Below are positions 54,725 through 63,603 of a stretch of DNA of 64,000 nt, piece by piece. The notes beneath the pieces were generated by a model. That model was not told the origin of the DNA. It searched no databases and was given only the letters and a program-made list of their open reading frames with translations. The stretch's first letter is position 1. Each line of letters opens with the position of its first letter. Source of the DNA: JBJSXJ01 sp044235425 (GTDB taxonomy: Bacteria; Planctomycetota; Planctomycetia; Pirellulales; Pirellulaceae); contig JBIIHW010000020.1 in NCBI GenBank assembly GCA_044235425.1, positions 30,459 through 94,458 of the forward strand, in the 5' to 3' direction. The position numbers were made by a program, and so were the translations under genes.

Positions 54725-56113
54725 TTAGATCAACTCTCGAATTACCTCGCCATGATCGATGGCCGGCGACGGACGCCCTTGATGGTTAAGGAACTGCAAA
54801 TGTGGGTCGACTCCGAGTACATGATAGATCGTGTGATGAATGTCGCCTGGTCGGAGTGGTCGATCTTGTGGCACCTCGCCACGGGAATTGGTTGAGCCCA
54901 CGATCTGGCCGCCCTTCACTCCGCCACCACCGAGCAAGCAGAACATCGCGTTGCCCCAGTGATCACGTCCCGGTTGACCCATACTCAGTGGCGGCCCACC
55001 ATTGCCACCATCGTTCATCTTCGGCGTGCGACTGAACTCGCCACACAACACCACGAGCACTTGGTCGTATAGTCCGCGGCGAGTGAGGTCGGTGAAGAGG
55101 CCATGCACCGCCTGGTCCACCTTCGGCAAGTAATTCTCCATGCCCTTCTGCAAATCCCAGTGATGATCCCAACCTCCAAAATGGCACGTGACAAACGTGG
55201 AGCCAGCTTCGACCAGACGACGTGCAAGGAGCACACTTTGACCCCACGAATTGCGACCGTAAAGCTCGCGTGTAGCATCATCCTCGAGACTCATGTCGAA
55301 CGCCTTGCGAGCTCGTTCGCCCGTCACCAACTGGAACGCTTGCTGATCGAACTGATCGAGTGCCGCGAGTGTCTTGGAGCCCTCCAGGAGGCGCCGAGTG
55401 GAGTCGAGTTGGGTAAGGAGCTGACGGCGATTCTCCAGCGATTCGATGGTCATCGAACCACTCAAACCAACGTTTTGCACTTTGAAGTTTGCCGCGTTGG
55501 GGTCCCCTTCCGTTTCGAACGGATTGTCTTGCGGTCCGAGATAGTTTCCGCCGAAATATCCGGGGCGCAAACCGATACTCATTGCGTACGGGACCGCCAC
55601 ATTCGCCGGCATCCCCGGCTGACGAGAACCGAGCACGCGAGTGGCAATCGAGCCGAAGAAGGGAAATTTTCCCGGTGTGCTCGCCCCACTCACGCCACCG
55701 CGACCCGTCAACATCCAGTGGCCGCCCGTGAAGTGATCGCCGGTGTCGTGATGCAGCGAGCGAACAATCGAAAAGCGGTCCGCAATCTTGGCCTGCAACG
55801 GAAACAATTCCGTGATATCGATGCCCGGAACATTCGTGCGAATCGGTGACCAGATCCCGCGATACTCGGACGGTGCTTCCGGCTTCATATCGTACATGTC
55901 GAGGTGCCCCGGGCCGCCGTCGAGCCACAGCAGGATCACCGAAGTATTCTTCGCTCGACTGCCCGTCGACGCCGATACCGCACGAGCTCGCAGAAGATCG
56001 CCCAGTCCGACGGATGCCATCCCCGCCACGCCGACCTGCAAGAAGCTACGCCGAGCAATGCCATCGCAGTAACGTCCAGGTCCCCCGGTGCTGATTCGTA
56101 ACATCGATCCCAT
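54725..56113 (-). CDS. DUF1501 domain-containing secreted protein (third of three)
   Basis: A 462-residue DUF1501 protein (459 if the second ATG at 56104 is used). Leader: ARRSFLQVGVAGMASVGLGD, Tat-like. Family blocks: VILLWLDGGPGHLDMYDMKP, VRSLHHDTGDHFTGGHWMLT, FVTCHFGGWDHHWDLQKGME and VVLCGEFSRTPKMNDGGNGG. It differs from the other two by a longer middle region. Like them it is exported; activity is unknown. The next gene upstream is PepSY-TM, 116 bp away. Confidence 0.92.
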   Translation of the reverse strand: MGSMLRISTGGPGRYCDGIARRSFLQVGVAGMASVGLGDLLRARAVSASTGSRAKNTSVILLWLDGGPGHLDMYDMKPEAPSEYRGIWSPIRTNVPGIDITELFPLQAKIADRFSIVRSLHHDTGDHFTGGHWMLTGRGGVSGASTPGKFPFFGSIATRVLGSRQPGMPANVAVPYAMSIGLRPGYFGGNYLGPQDNPFETEGDPNAANFKVQNVGLSGSMTIESLENRRQLLTQLDSTRRLLEGSKTLAALDQFDQQAFQLVTGERARKAFDMSLEDDATRELYGRNSWGQSVLLARRLVEAGSTFVTCHFGGWDHHWDLQKGMENYLPKVDQAVHGLFTDLTRRGLYDQVLVVLCGEFSRTPKMNDGGNGGPPLSMGQPGRDHWGNAMFCLLGGGGVKGGQIVGSTNSRGEVPQDRPLRPGDIHHTIYHVLGVDPHLQFLNHQGRPSPAIDHGEVIRELI

Positions 56114-56229
56114 TCCTTCCGTCGCTCAGACCCCAAAACTGCTCGTCGCCCATGCCATGCATCGACGCGAATTGATGGCTTACTATTGTAAGAACGGCTG
56201 AGATCGGTCGCAAGCTTGATGTTTTTCCC

Positions 56230-57636
56230 TCAAGCGGCCCTCAGCGGCCCCGGCGCGGTCAAACCAAACCAGTGACGGAGCGCCGGAATCCGTTTCAGCA
56301 CGAGCCACTCCACGACCAGAACAAGCACGAGGGTTAGTCCGAAGAGTGGCAAGTAGAGGGCGAGTGCCAGGATGATGAAGAGTAATGGCCAGGAGAAACG
56401 TGCTGGGAATCGCGGGGCAGGTGCGCCGAGCGTGCCAGGATCACGACGCCGCCACCACAAGATCAAACCGCTCGCGCACAACAGGACCAATCCGCAGGCG
56501 GTCAGGAGCCCGATCAATTGATTAGGCCAGCCAAACAGCTGGCCTTCATGAGCGGCAATCCCGACACCCAACACGCGATCGACCCAGTGTCGATCGCGAT
56601 AATCTTCTCGGCTCAGAATCTCACCCGTGCGACCATCGACAACCAAGTTCACGCGGAGCGGTCGATTCTGCGTTTGGGATTTTGCCGTCCATTTGTCGCC
56701 ACCGCGACTGGGCGGACTGATTACCACCGGATGTTCCAGTTGAAGAGGGGTGACAGCTGCGACGACTCGGTCGAACGCTGCGAAGTCGACCGGTGTGGAG
56801 GGGCGAGCAGCCTGTTTTTTGGCCTGGGCTGAATCGCTGCCACCGTCTTTCCCGCCGCCACCATGGCCACCATGGCCGCTATGTTCACCGCGTTCGCTGC
56901 CGGTGGTCCAGTCTTGCTGAGCGACGGCGGTGCCGGTCCAGCGCCGCACGGCTTTGAAATAATTTCCCCAAAATTTAGCCCATGGCAGGCCGGTGGCGAG
57001 CAGCAGCAGGGCGCAGCCGACGATCCAAAATCCGGTCACTGCATGCAGATCGCGCCACATCATCCGAGCGCCTTGTCGTAAGCGGGGATAGAGAATCCCT
57101 GCTCCGCGGCTTGTTTTCCGTGGCCACCAGAGGAAGAGTCCCGTGAGCAGCATGACGATGGTCCAGCAAGCGGCGATCTCCACGAGATTCGAGCCACGAT
57201 CACCCATGAGCAGTTCGCCATGCAGCTTGAACATCCAGCGCATCAGACGCTGTTCTTCGGGGATTTGATGGAGTATTTCGAGGGTTTGCGGCTGCACGTA
57301 CACTCGATGAGTCTTTCCGCTGGCGCGCACCAGCACGCGTGCGGCCGCCGTATCACTGGTCCGCAGTTCATAGCCGCTGGGCGTGCCATCGGGAACAGCG
57401 GCGACGGCGGCTCGAACTTGGTCGGCCACGGTGGCCTCGGCCGCAGTCAGGGCGAGTTGGTCGTAGGGTCGATCGAGGTATGCTTCGATTTGTGGCTTGA
57501 ACAGATAGATCGCGCCGCTGATCGATAGCACGACGACAAACGGCATACAGAACAAGCTGGCATAAAAATGCCAGCGCCACACCGCTCGATAGTCCGGCCA
57601 GCGTCCACGCTCCGCAGCTTGCAAATTGTCCGACAT
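56230..57636 (-). CDS. PepSY-associated membrane protein
   Basis: A 468-residue PepSY_TM-type protein. It starts with WRWHFYASLFCMPFVVVLSI, a helix typical of the family, then a PepSY domain with TSDTAAARVLVRASGKTHRV, a second helix pair with KLHGELLMGDRGSNLVEIAA and LFLWWPRK, another with DLHAVTGFWIVGCALLLLAT, and two C-terminal helices. A His/Gly/Ser-rich loop (GEHSGHGGHGGGG) lies near residue 250. In other bacteria such proteins sit beside TonB receptors and act in iron uptake, possibly as ferric-siderophore reductases. None is adjacent here. ATG 57636 is used. Confidence 0.88.
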   Translation of the reverse strand: MSDNLQAAERGRWPDYRAVWRWHFYASLFCMPFVVVLSISGAIYLFKPQIEAYLDRPYDQLALTAAEATVADQVRAAVAAVPDGTPSGYELRTSDTAAARVLVRASGKTHRVYVQPQTLEILHQIPEEQRLMRWMFKLHGELLMGDRGSNLVEIAACWTIVMLLTGLFLWWPRKTSRGAGILYPRLRQGARMMWRDLHAVTGFWIVGCALLLLATGLPWAKFWGNYFKAVRRWTGTAVAQQDWTTGSERGEHSGHGGHGGGGKDGGSDSAQAKKQAARPSTPVDFAAFDRVVAAVTPLQLEHPVVISPPSRGGDKWTAKSQTQNRPLRVNLVVDGRTGEILSREDYRDRHWVDRVLGVGIAAHEGQLFGWPNQLIGLLTACGLVLLCASGLILWWRRRDPGTLGAPAPRFPARFSWPLLFIILALALYLPLFGLTLVLVLVVEWLVLKRIPALRHWFGLTAPGPLRAA

Positions 57637-57709
57637 CAAAATCCACTTCCAAAAAAACGAACGTTACGGTCCAGTGCCCTAAACCAACTGCCGACCTGCA
57701 CCTACCGAC

Positions 57710-58939
57710 TCAATAACTCGTGTTGGCCTCGCCGCCCATGCTGCTATGGAGAGCACGATGGACGCTGGCATCGATTGAATCGGGAAGGAATCGCACGGCA
57801 CCGTCTCCGAAGGCGGCATTTGCTCCACCGCGGTGATAACTGCGCGGAGCGAAAAAGCCGGTGAAATGTACAACCACATCGGGAATCCGGTGATTGGGTG
57901 TGAGGTAGCCGTTGGTGAGCGTGCTGATGGCGCCGGAATGAGCCCACGAAGTACCACGGCCACGCAGGGCTGCACTGGCGGCACCACGCCAGCTACTCTT
58001 CAGCGGCCAGATCGACGCCAGGTCGGGATTGTTAATCACGCCTGATGGGCCATTCACCCAGCCACCGCCCGAGGCAGCCAATCCCTGTACAGGCTTGAGT
58101 CCGGCATCTACTCCCGAGGAGCCGTTCAGCGTTGCTTGGTAGGGAAATCGTGGTAACTGACCCGCGGGGAGTGTGAAATCTGCTCCGACGCTGCGTACGG
58201 TTTCACTCATGAACACCGTGTTGGAGGTGCCATCGAGAATGTCCCCGAAGCGGACACCTGAGTTCTCATAGACGACCCCGTCGGTCGGCCAGCGCAGATC
58301 ATAGTTCGCCCCCGTGCCACTCCCGTAGCTCACCATATAGTTGATCCCTGAATACATCGTTCCCCCCGCTCCCGGATTTAGCACTGGAGCTGGATCGCTG
58401 GGACAGAGGGCGACCGAGATCGGTGTGGCAAACCAAGCGGCGAACAGCGGATTGGGCACTAGAGCATTGAAGGGACCGGTGAATGCGGGCTGAGAAAAGT
58501 CGAGTGCATTCTGCAGGTTTTGCTGCTCGATGAATGGCAACAAGCGCGCTTGAGGTGAAAAACCTTGCACGTTGGGCAGGTAGTTTTGCGCATTGGTCAT
58601 GGGGAACGCGCGAAACGAATCATGATAATTATGCAGTGATAGCCCCCATTGCCGCAGGTTGTTCGTGCACTGAGTGCGTCGAGCGGCTTCACGAGCGGCT
58701 TGTACCGCCGGCAACAAGAGCGCTACCAAAATGCCGATGATGGCAATCACCACCAACAGCTCAACCAGCGTAAATCCGCGAGCTTGTGCGCGCCGTTGGA
58801 CGGCTCGTTGGACAGCTCCGGTCTGACGGTGAAGAGAACCTGTAGCCTGGAAACATAAGGACCAAAATCGCGAATCGACTAACCGTGATGAAACAAAGCG
58901 CGATGGAACAAAGCGCGACGAACGAGAATTACCACCCAT
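57710..58939 (-). CDS. DUF1559 prepilin-like secreted protein
   Basis: A 409-residue protein of the DUF1559 type. The type IV pilin cleavage site is RGFTLVELLVVIAIIGILVA near residue 56, followed by LLPAVQAAREAARRTQC, the family hallmark. The mature part has FRAFPMTNAQN, SGINYMVSYGSGTGANYDLR and GGANAAFGDGAVRFLPDSID near the end. These proteins are abundant in planctomycetes and may form pseudopili or surface structures after prepilin peptidase cleavage. The leader before GFTLVE is unusually long (about 54 residues) and holds RFVPSRFVSSRLVDSRF, an internal repeat. The ATG at 58939 is 63 bp after the Cys-rich gene stop. Confidence 0.92.
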   Translation of the reverse strand: MGGNSRSSRFVPSRFVSSRLVDSRFWSLCFQATGSLHRQTGAVQRAVQRRAQARGFTLVELLVVIAIIGILVALLLPAVQAAREAARRTQCTNNLRQWGLSLHNYHDSFRAFPMTNAQNYLPNVQGFSPQARLLPFIEQQNLQNALDFSQPAFTGPFNALVPNPLFAAWFATPISVALCPSDPAPVLNPGAGGTMYSGINYMVSYGSGTGANYDLRWPTDGVVYENSGVRFGDILDGTSNTVFMSETVRSVGADFTLPAGQLPRFPYQATLNGSSGVDAGLKPVQGLAASGGGWVNGPSGVINNPDLASIWPLKSSWRGAASAALRGRGTSWAHSGAISTLTNGYLTPNHRIPDVVVHFTGFFAPRSYHRGGANAAFGDGAVRFLPDSIDASVHRALHSSMGGEANTSY

Positions 58940-59002
58940 GAATGAACGCTCCCCGCGGCGCAGCAGCGCCGCAATGACACGGAATGAACTAACCACATGC
59001 CG

Positions 59003-59578
59003 TTAGCAGGCGGCAATGGGAGGTGGTACCGGGGGAGCGAAACGCGGTGAATCGTTGGCTTGTTCGACCGCAAAAGAAATGAATTGAGTCAGATCACAGC
59101 GCCAGATGGATTGATTCGTGACCAACATGCGTGATTCATACTGTCCGCCCCACACTGGTTGCTCATCGGCTCCGCAACTGCAGGGAGCGATCTCGCAATC
59201 GCGTGACGAATTGCTCGACTTGCTAATGGCTGTTCCGACGGCAAGTCCGCTTGATCGGACGCTCGATTTGGCCTCCGACGGCACCGTAGCCCCAGTTTGC
59301 GGCTGGTTCGCAGTGGGCGTCAGTTTTTTGCAGCAACTGGAGCGGCTTGCGGTGACAAGCTGGACGGGAACGGCTGAGCGTGGTGTGCAGCAGCAATTTC
59401 CCGATTGACGTTTCACGGGCGAGCAACAGCAACGAACTTCGCGCGGTGCGCCGGAAATGAAATCCCAGGGGATGCCGCACGTCGTAATGGTGAACCACAG
59501 CACACAGGCGGCGCGCAAGATTGACCAGCCGGGCACGGATGGCAAACGCAGCAGTCGATGGCAATGTCGGTTCATCAT
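59003..59578 (-). CDS. Cysteine-rich secreted hypothetical protein
   Basis: A 191-residue protein with a hydrophobic leader (SILRAACVLWFTITTCGIPW) and several Cys clusters: REVRCCCSPVKRQSGNCCCT and SRSSCCKKL, then CEIAPCSCGAD. The pattern suggests metal binding or a disulphide-rich extracellular role. Two adjacent ATGs (59578, 59575) can serve as start. It is the first of a likely three-gene unit with the DUF1559 and PepSY-TM genes, 63 bp and 73 bp apart, which hints at a common metal-related or surface role (inference). No named family. Confidence 0.7.
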   Translation of the reverse strand: MMNRHCHRLLRLPSVPGWSILRAACVLWFTITTCGIPWDFISGAPREVRCCCSPVKRQSGNCCCTPRSAVPVQLVTASRSSCCKKLTPTANQPQTGATVPSEAKSSVRSSGLAVGTAISKSSNSSRDCEIAPCSCGADEQPVWGGQYESRMLVTNQSIWRCDLTQFISFAVEQANDSPRFAPPVPPPIAAC

Positions 59579-59686
59579 TCAGCCGATCAGTTTCTAACAG
59601 CACGGGATTCGCTCACGCCCCGTCTCGGAGTATCGTAACTAGAACAATCGTCGGACACAATCTTTGACCATGGGGATCCGTCGCCT

Positions 59687-60844
59687 TTGATATCGACGTC
59701 AACCGTTAACCGCCGTGCTTGGTCAAGAATTCTGGTGCCGCTCGGCGGTACGCTCGGTCTACTCCTGTTATTTTTTGTTTCGGTGGAGCGGCGGTATCAG
59801 GCACTGTGGGTCAGTCCGGCCCAGGATTTTTGTCACGTACCGATATTCGCGCTTGTGACACTGCTTGTGGCTCAAATTTTACGTGGGCCGCTTGAGAGTG
59901 GTGATGGACGACAGACGTCAAACTGCCGAAGTGTGTTCTGGGCAGTGGCGATAGGCAGCTTACTCGCTTTGCTCATTGAATGGATGCAGCCGTGGTTTGG
60001 TCGATCGCGCAGTCTGGTCGACGTGTCATTCGGCTTGATCGGCGTGTCCATCGCCGGCCTTTGGCTCGTGGGTGAAGCCAAGCTGATCAATCCACAAACT
60101 AGCGAATCACAAACTAGCGAATCACAAACCGGCGGTTCACAAACTAGCGGTTTAGGAATGGGCGGCTTAGGATTTGAAAGTTCCGCGATGGACGATTCAT
60201 CGACTGCGCGGAAGATGGATTGGCCATTGTCCCGCTGCGATACAAGCGCTGGTCAGCAGCGAGTGCTGCGGCGCGGCGGGTTCTGGCTGAGAGTGGCGTT
60301 CACGATCCTCTTGAGCTGGTGGCCAGTGGAGCGTACGGTTCCGGGAATCGCCGACGCCGCCTGGTCGTGGCTGCACTATCCTGAACTGGCAGTGGACGGT
60401 TCGTGGTGGGAGCGTTGTCGCTGGGAACTAGATCGTGGCGTTACGATGACACGGCATCATCAACCCGCTGAACCATCGCACTCGCTTTGGTTTCAATTTC
60501 CTGCTCAGCGGCCGGGAAGTCGAGCGATTCTTTGGCCGGTGGTGAGTGATTGGAGTGCAGCGGATTGGCTCGAACTTGAACTAACGGTTCCCACGGATCG
60601 CTGGCCACTTTTGATTGCGCTACGTGATGCCACGGAGGTCACGCCCGAGCAATCACGTTACAACCGCTATGAAGTGCTGTCGGGAGGGAGGCAGCTGATC
60701 CGTATTCCACTCGACGACTTACCCATTCCCGCCGGTTCGCCTCCCATCGATCTACAGCATGTTACAGCGCTGATCTTGGTGAATTCGGATCGCGTGTCGC
60801 GCGAGCTCAAGCTGCATCGAGTCTCGGTCGTGAGAGATCGCTGA
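59687..60844 (+). CDS. VanZ-like membrane protein with C-terminal beta domain
   Basis: A 385-residue protein. The N-terminal VanZ-like part has four membrane helices (about 13-32, 50-63, 82-98, 112-127) with QDFCHVPIFALVTLLVAQ and LIEWMQPWFGRSRSLVDVSF, typical VanZ wording. A repeated TSESQ segment (about 136-155) follows, then a further hydrophobic segment and a soluble C-terminal domain of beta character with SLWFQFPAQRPGSRAILWP and a putative carbohydrate-binding role (inference). The only usable start is TTG 59687, with GGGGA about 12 nt upstream. It is divergent from the Cys-rich gene and ends 7 bp from a convergent gene. Confidence 0.8.
   Translation: MISTSTVNRRAWSRILVPLGGTLGLLLLFFVSVERRYQALWVSPAQDFCHVPIFALVTLLVAQILRGPLESGDGRQTSNCRSVFWAVAIGSLLALLIEWMQPWFGRSRSLVDVSFGLIGVSIAGLWLVGEAKLINPQTSESQTSESQTGGSQTSGLGMGGLGFESSAMDDSSTARKMDWPLSRCDTSAGQQRVLRRGGFWLRVAFTILLSWWPVERTVPGIADAAWSWLHYPELAVDGSWWERCRWELDRGVTMTRHHQPAEPSHSLWFQFPAQRPGSRAILWPVVSDWSAADWLELELTVPTDRWPLLIALRDATEVTPEQSRYNRYEVLSGGRQLIRIPLDDLPIPAGSPPIDLQHVTALILVNSDRVSRELKLHRVSVVRDR
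60093..60152. repeat. 15-bp coding minisatellite in the VanZ-like gene, four units
   Basis: CACAAACTAGCGAAT begins at 60093 and 60108, with variants at 60123 and 60138. It reads SESQT-type units. Confidence 0.85.
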
Positions 60845-60851
60845 GCGATCT

Positions 60852-63347
60852 CTAGTTGGCCGAAAGCTTTCCGGAGGGCGAGGGGGTGAGGCTGAGCAGA
60901 CGTTTGGCTTCTTTCAGCACGAAATCGGGATCTTGAAATGGTTCATGGCCAATGTCATGCCAGCGGATCAAACCTTGAGCGTCTAGGAAGAAGGTTCCAT
61001 GCAGTGTTTTCTTTTCGAAGTCATCATAGCAGCGAAAGGCTTTGAAGACCGATAAATCCTGATTGGATCGCAAGTCAAATGGCAGTGGTCCACCTTTGTA
61101 GTTATCGATTGATTGCTTCAAACCCGGCACATCATCGGTGCTGATGGCGGCAAGCGTGATACCTGCGTCGGTGAAGTCTTTGGCCTTAGGGCCAAACTTC
61201 TGCAACTGTTCGGCACAGTGCAAACAGCCGGAACCAAGATAAAAGATTAAAACGGTGGGCCGACCGTAGTACTCGGTCATGGGGTGTGGGGAATTTTGCG
61301 AGTCGAGTACGGTGCCGTCGGGAGCTCGCGATGGACTCCAGCGAAAAGGTCCGAGCGAATTGAGAGCGGGTCGATCGCCGACATCAGGCTTCGCCGGTTT
61401 TACCACTCGCCAATCGGTGGGTAGTCCCAGTTGCATGGCGATGGGGGTGAGTCGAGCCAGGAGTGGATTGGTCAGGTCATCGATTGATCCGGAGATTTCT
61501 CGCAACTTCTCAAACGCTTCACCGGCCTCTTTTTTCTTTTCGGCACGCCAGAGGATATCGATGAGTTGGGCAAGGGGTGGAACTTCGAATTTCCGTTGGT
61601 CGGCATGTTGTCGAGCAGCCTTTTCGGCTTCCTCTTTCTCGCCAGCGAGGAACTGGACGAGTGCCAGGTAGCCGTTATCAATTCCACCCGCTTTGCGTAG
61701 CAGCGGCAGAGCTGCCTTGGCGTCGCCGGTGGCAAGTGCTTGATGGCCTTCGGCTTCAGCGAGTGCATTTTCGAGATCGCGCACTTTGCCATCCCAACCC
61801 TTACGCGCCTCTGCTTTCGCTTTATCGATTTCCGGCTGTGGCTTATTCTCGCCTTTCGCCTTCATTTCCGCTTCGTCACCCGCTTTGTCTTGGGCCATCT
61901 TCTCGGTGTTGAGTCGGTCGCGGAGCTGCGCGACGATTTGCTTACCGCGTTCGACGTCGCCTTTGCGGAAGTGAGCGGCTGACAGGTGGCGCAGACGCTT
62001 GAGTTGTTCATTGATGCTGTCGGTTGGTTCGAGATACATCGTCTCAGCCAAGGCGATGATCTGATCCCATTGTTCGAACGTTGACAGGACTTCGAACAGG
62101 CGGAGTCGTCCGTAGAAGGAACTGCCGCGATTCGTGACGTTGTTGTACTGTGGATGCCGTGGCAGTTCGCACATGTTTTTTGCCAAATCGATCGCCGCTT
62201 GCATCCGACCGATATGTACAAAATCTCGAATGAGCCATTCGTTGTTGTGGGCAAAATTGTGGATCTGATCGGGGAGCAAGCGATCGCGAATCATGTGCGC
62301 ATGATCGACTCGCGCGGAGGCTTCTTGCTGCCAGGCAGCATCGTCGTAGCGACGCAGGCGAGCAAAAATATGGCCGCTCATATGCCACATGTGAGCCACA
62401 CCGGGAGACGTTTGACCACAGAGAGCGGCGGACTTGAGCGCGTTCTCTGCCTTTTCGTCATCCCATAAGTGGATGCGATAGTGATGAGCGGGATGCAGCG
62501 GCTCGACCGCGAAGATTTCGTTCAGCAGCGCATCGATCGCGAGATAGCTGGCGATGGGGATACCGGCATCACGATTGCGCCAGAGTCGTAAGACCAGGAG
62601 TGCCTTGGCTTCGATGTCGTCGGGGTATTTGTAAATGATCTTCTCCATGGCCCGGGTGAACTTTTCATGTCGTTCACGATTTTTGTCGGCGGGTGCCTGG
62701 AAGAAGGCGTCTAGAGCTTCGATGTACAGCCGCTCGCGTTCGCTTGATTTTTCTTTCCTCTTGACGGCTTCCGCGATGAAGTTTTTGGCACGATTGCCGT
62801 TGTCGAAATTTGCAAAAGCCATACCCCAGTAGGCAATCGCGCAATCCGGCTCGATGGCGGCAGCTTGTCGGAAGGATCGCTCTGCCTCGAGGTACCAGAA
62901 GCCGTGCAGTTGCCCGACCCCTTGTTCCACAAATTTTTGCACGTCCGGATTTTGGCATGTGGTGGGGAACTTGATGCGGGGCATTCCCCGCATCAGGTAG
63001 GCAGCCTGTCGCGGTCCCGTGTTGAAAACTTCACCGTGTGAGGAGTGACCTGGGAGCGGCTGATTCGGCTTTTGATCAGCCGGCACGGTGGGTTTGGCTT
63101 CGGCGGGTTTGGCTTCGGCGGGTTTGGCTTCGGCGGGTTTGGCTTCGGCGGGTTTGGCTTCGGCGGGTTTGGCTTCGGCGGGTTTAGCCTCGGCAGGTTT
63201 GGCCTCGGCGGGTTTAGCTTCGGCGGGTTTGGCTTCCTGGGCGAAGAGCAGTCCGGATAACTGCATGGAGCTGGCGAGACTAAGCGTAGCCAGTATCTGG
63301 GTGAAGCGGTGGCAGGTAATCGTCCGGAACCGGGGTTGTCGAGTCAT
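60852..63347 (-). CDS. Large secreted TPR and redoxin domain protein
   Basis: An 831-residue protein with a signal peptide ending LSGLLFAQ, a ten-unit EAKPA spacer (about 37-86), a TPR-type helical body (about 115-640; for example LEAERSFRQAAAIEPDCAIA with YWGMAFANFDNGNR), and a C-terminal thioredoxin-like redoxin domain near 690-820. The redoxin has TVLIFYLGSGCLHCAEQLQK with a CxxC and HGTFFLDAQGLIRWHDIG, close to AhpC/TSA or TlpA-type proteins. It is probably periplasmic, reducing thiols of partner proteins, which could include cytochrome c apo-forms. ATG 63347 is used; 25 upstream codons are less likely. Related TPR-redoxin proteins are common in planctomycetes, from general knowledge. Confidence 0.88.
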   Translation of the reverse strand: MTRQPRFRTITCHRFTQILATLSLASSMQLSGLLFAQEAKPAEAKPAEAKPAEAKPAEAKPAEAKPAEAKPAEAKPAEAKPAEAKPTVPADQKPNQPLPGHSSHGEVFNTGPRQAAYLMRGMPRIKFPTTCQNPDVQKFVEQGVGQLHGFWYLEAERSFRQAAAIEPDCAIAYWGMAFANFDNGNRAKNFIAEAVKRKEKSSERERLYIEALDAFFQAPADKNRERHEKFTRAMEKIIYKYPDDIEAKALLVLRLWRNRDAGIPIASYLAIDALLNEIFAVEPLHPAHHYRIHLWDDEKAENALKSAALCGQTSPGVAHMWHMSGHIFARLRRYDDAAWQQEASARVDHAHMIRDRLLPDQIHNFAHNNEWLIRDFVHIGRMQAAIDLAKNMCELPRHPQYNNVTNRGSSFYGRLRLFEVLSTFEQWDQIIALAETMYLEPTDSINEQLKRLRHLSAAHFRKGDVERGKQIVAQLRDRLNTEKMAQDKAGDEAEMKAKGENKPQPEIDKAKAEARKGWDGKVRDLENALAEAEGHQALATGDAKAALPLLRKAGGIDNGYLALVQFLAGEKEEAEKAARQHADQRKFEVPPLAQLIDILWRAEKKKEAGEAFEKLREISGSIDDLTNPLLARLTPIAMQLGLPTDWRVVKPAKPDVGDRPALNSLGPFRWSPSRAPDGTVLDSQNSPHPMTEYYGRPTVLIFYLGSGCLHCAEQLQKFGPKAKDFTDAGITLAAISTDDVPGLKQSIDNYKGGPLPFDLRSNQDLSVFKAFRCYDDFEKKTLHGTFFLDAQGLIRWHDIGHEPFQDPDFVLKEAKRLLSLTPSPSGKLSAN
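63091..63240. repeat. 15-bp coding minisatellite, ten units
   Basis: GGTTTGGCTTCGGCG repeats ten times; six are identical and the last four vary. On the coding strand it reads EAKPA units between the signal peptide and the TPR body. Confidence 0.95.
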
Positions 63348-63603
63348 AATGATGGCGGGGGTGTTGCTGATTGAGGTCGACCTGATAGTTTCCGTTGTAT
63401 CTCGCGCGTCCGGAGTTTGCAAATTACCCAGCGAAGGTTCCGTCGTTTGGTGAGCTATCCAGAGGGTATTTGAGTCGATTTCGGAGCGAAGGGATTATCG
63501 CTTCGTGGGGTAGCTCTGTCATCTTGTCAACCAGCTTAAAACTGATAATTTGTTCAGTCATAACCGTGGGGCATTATCGAGCTTGTTTGACAAGGAGATA
63601 ACC

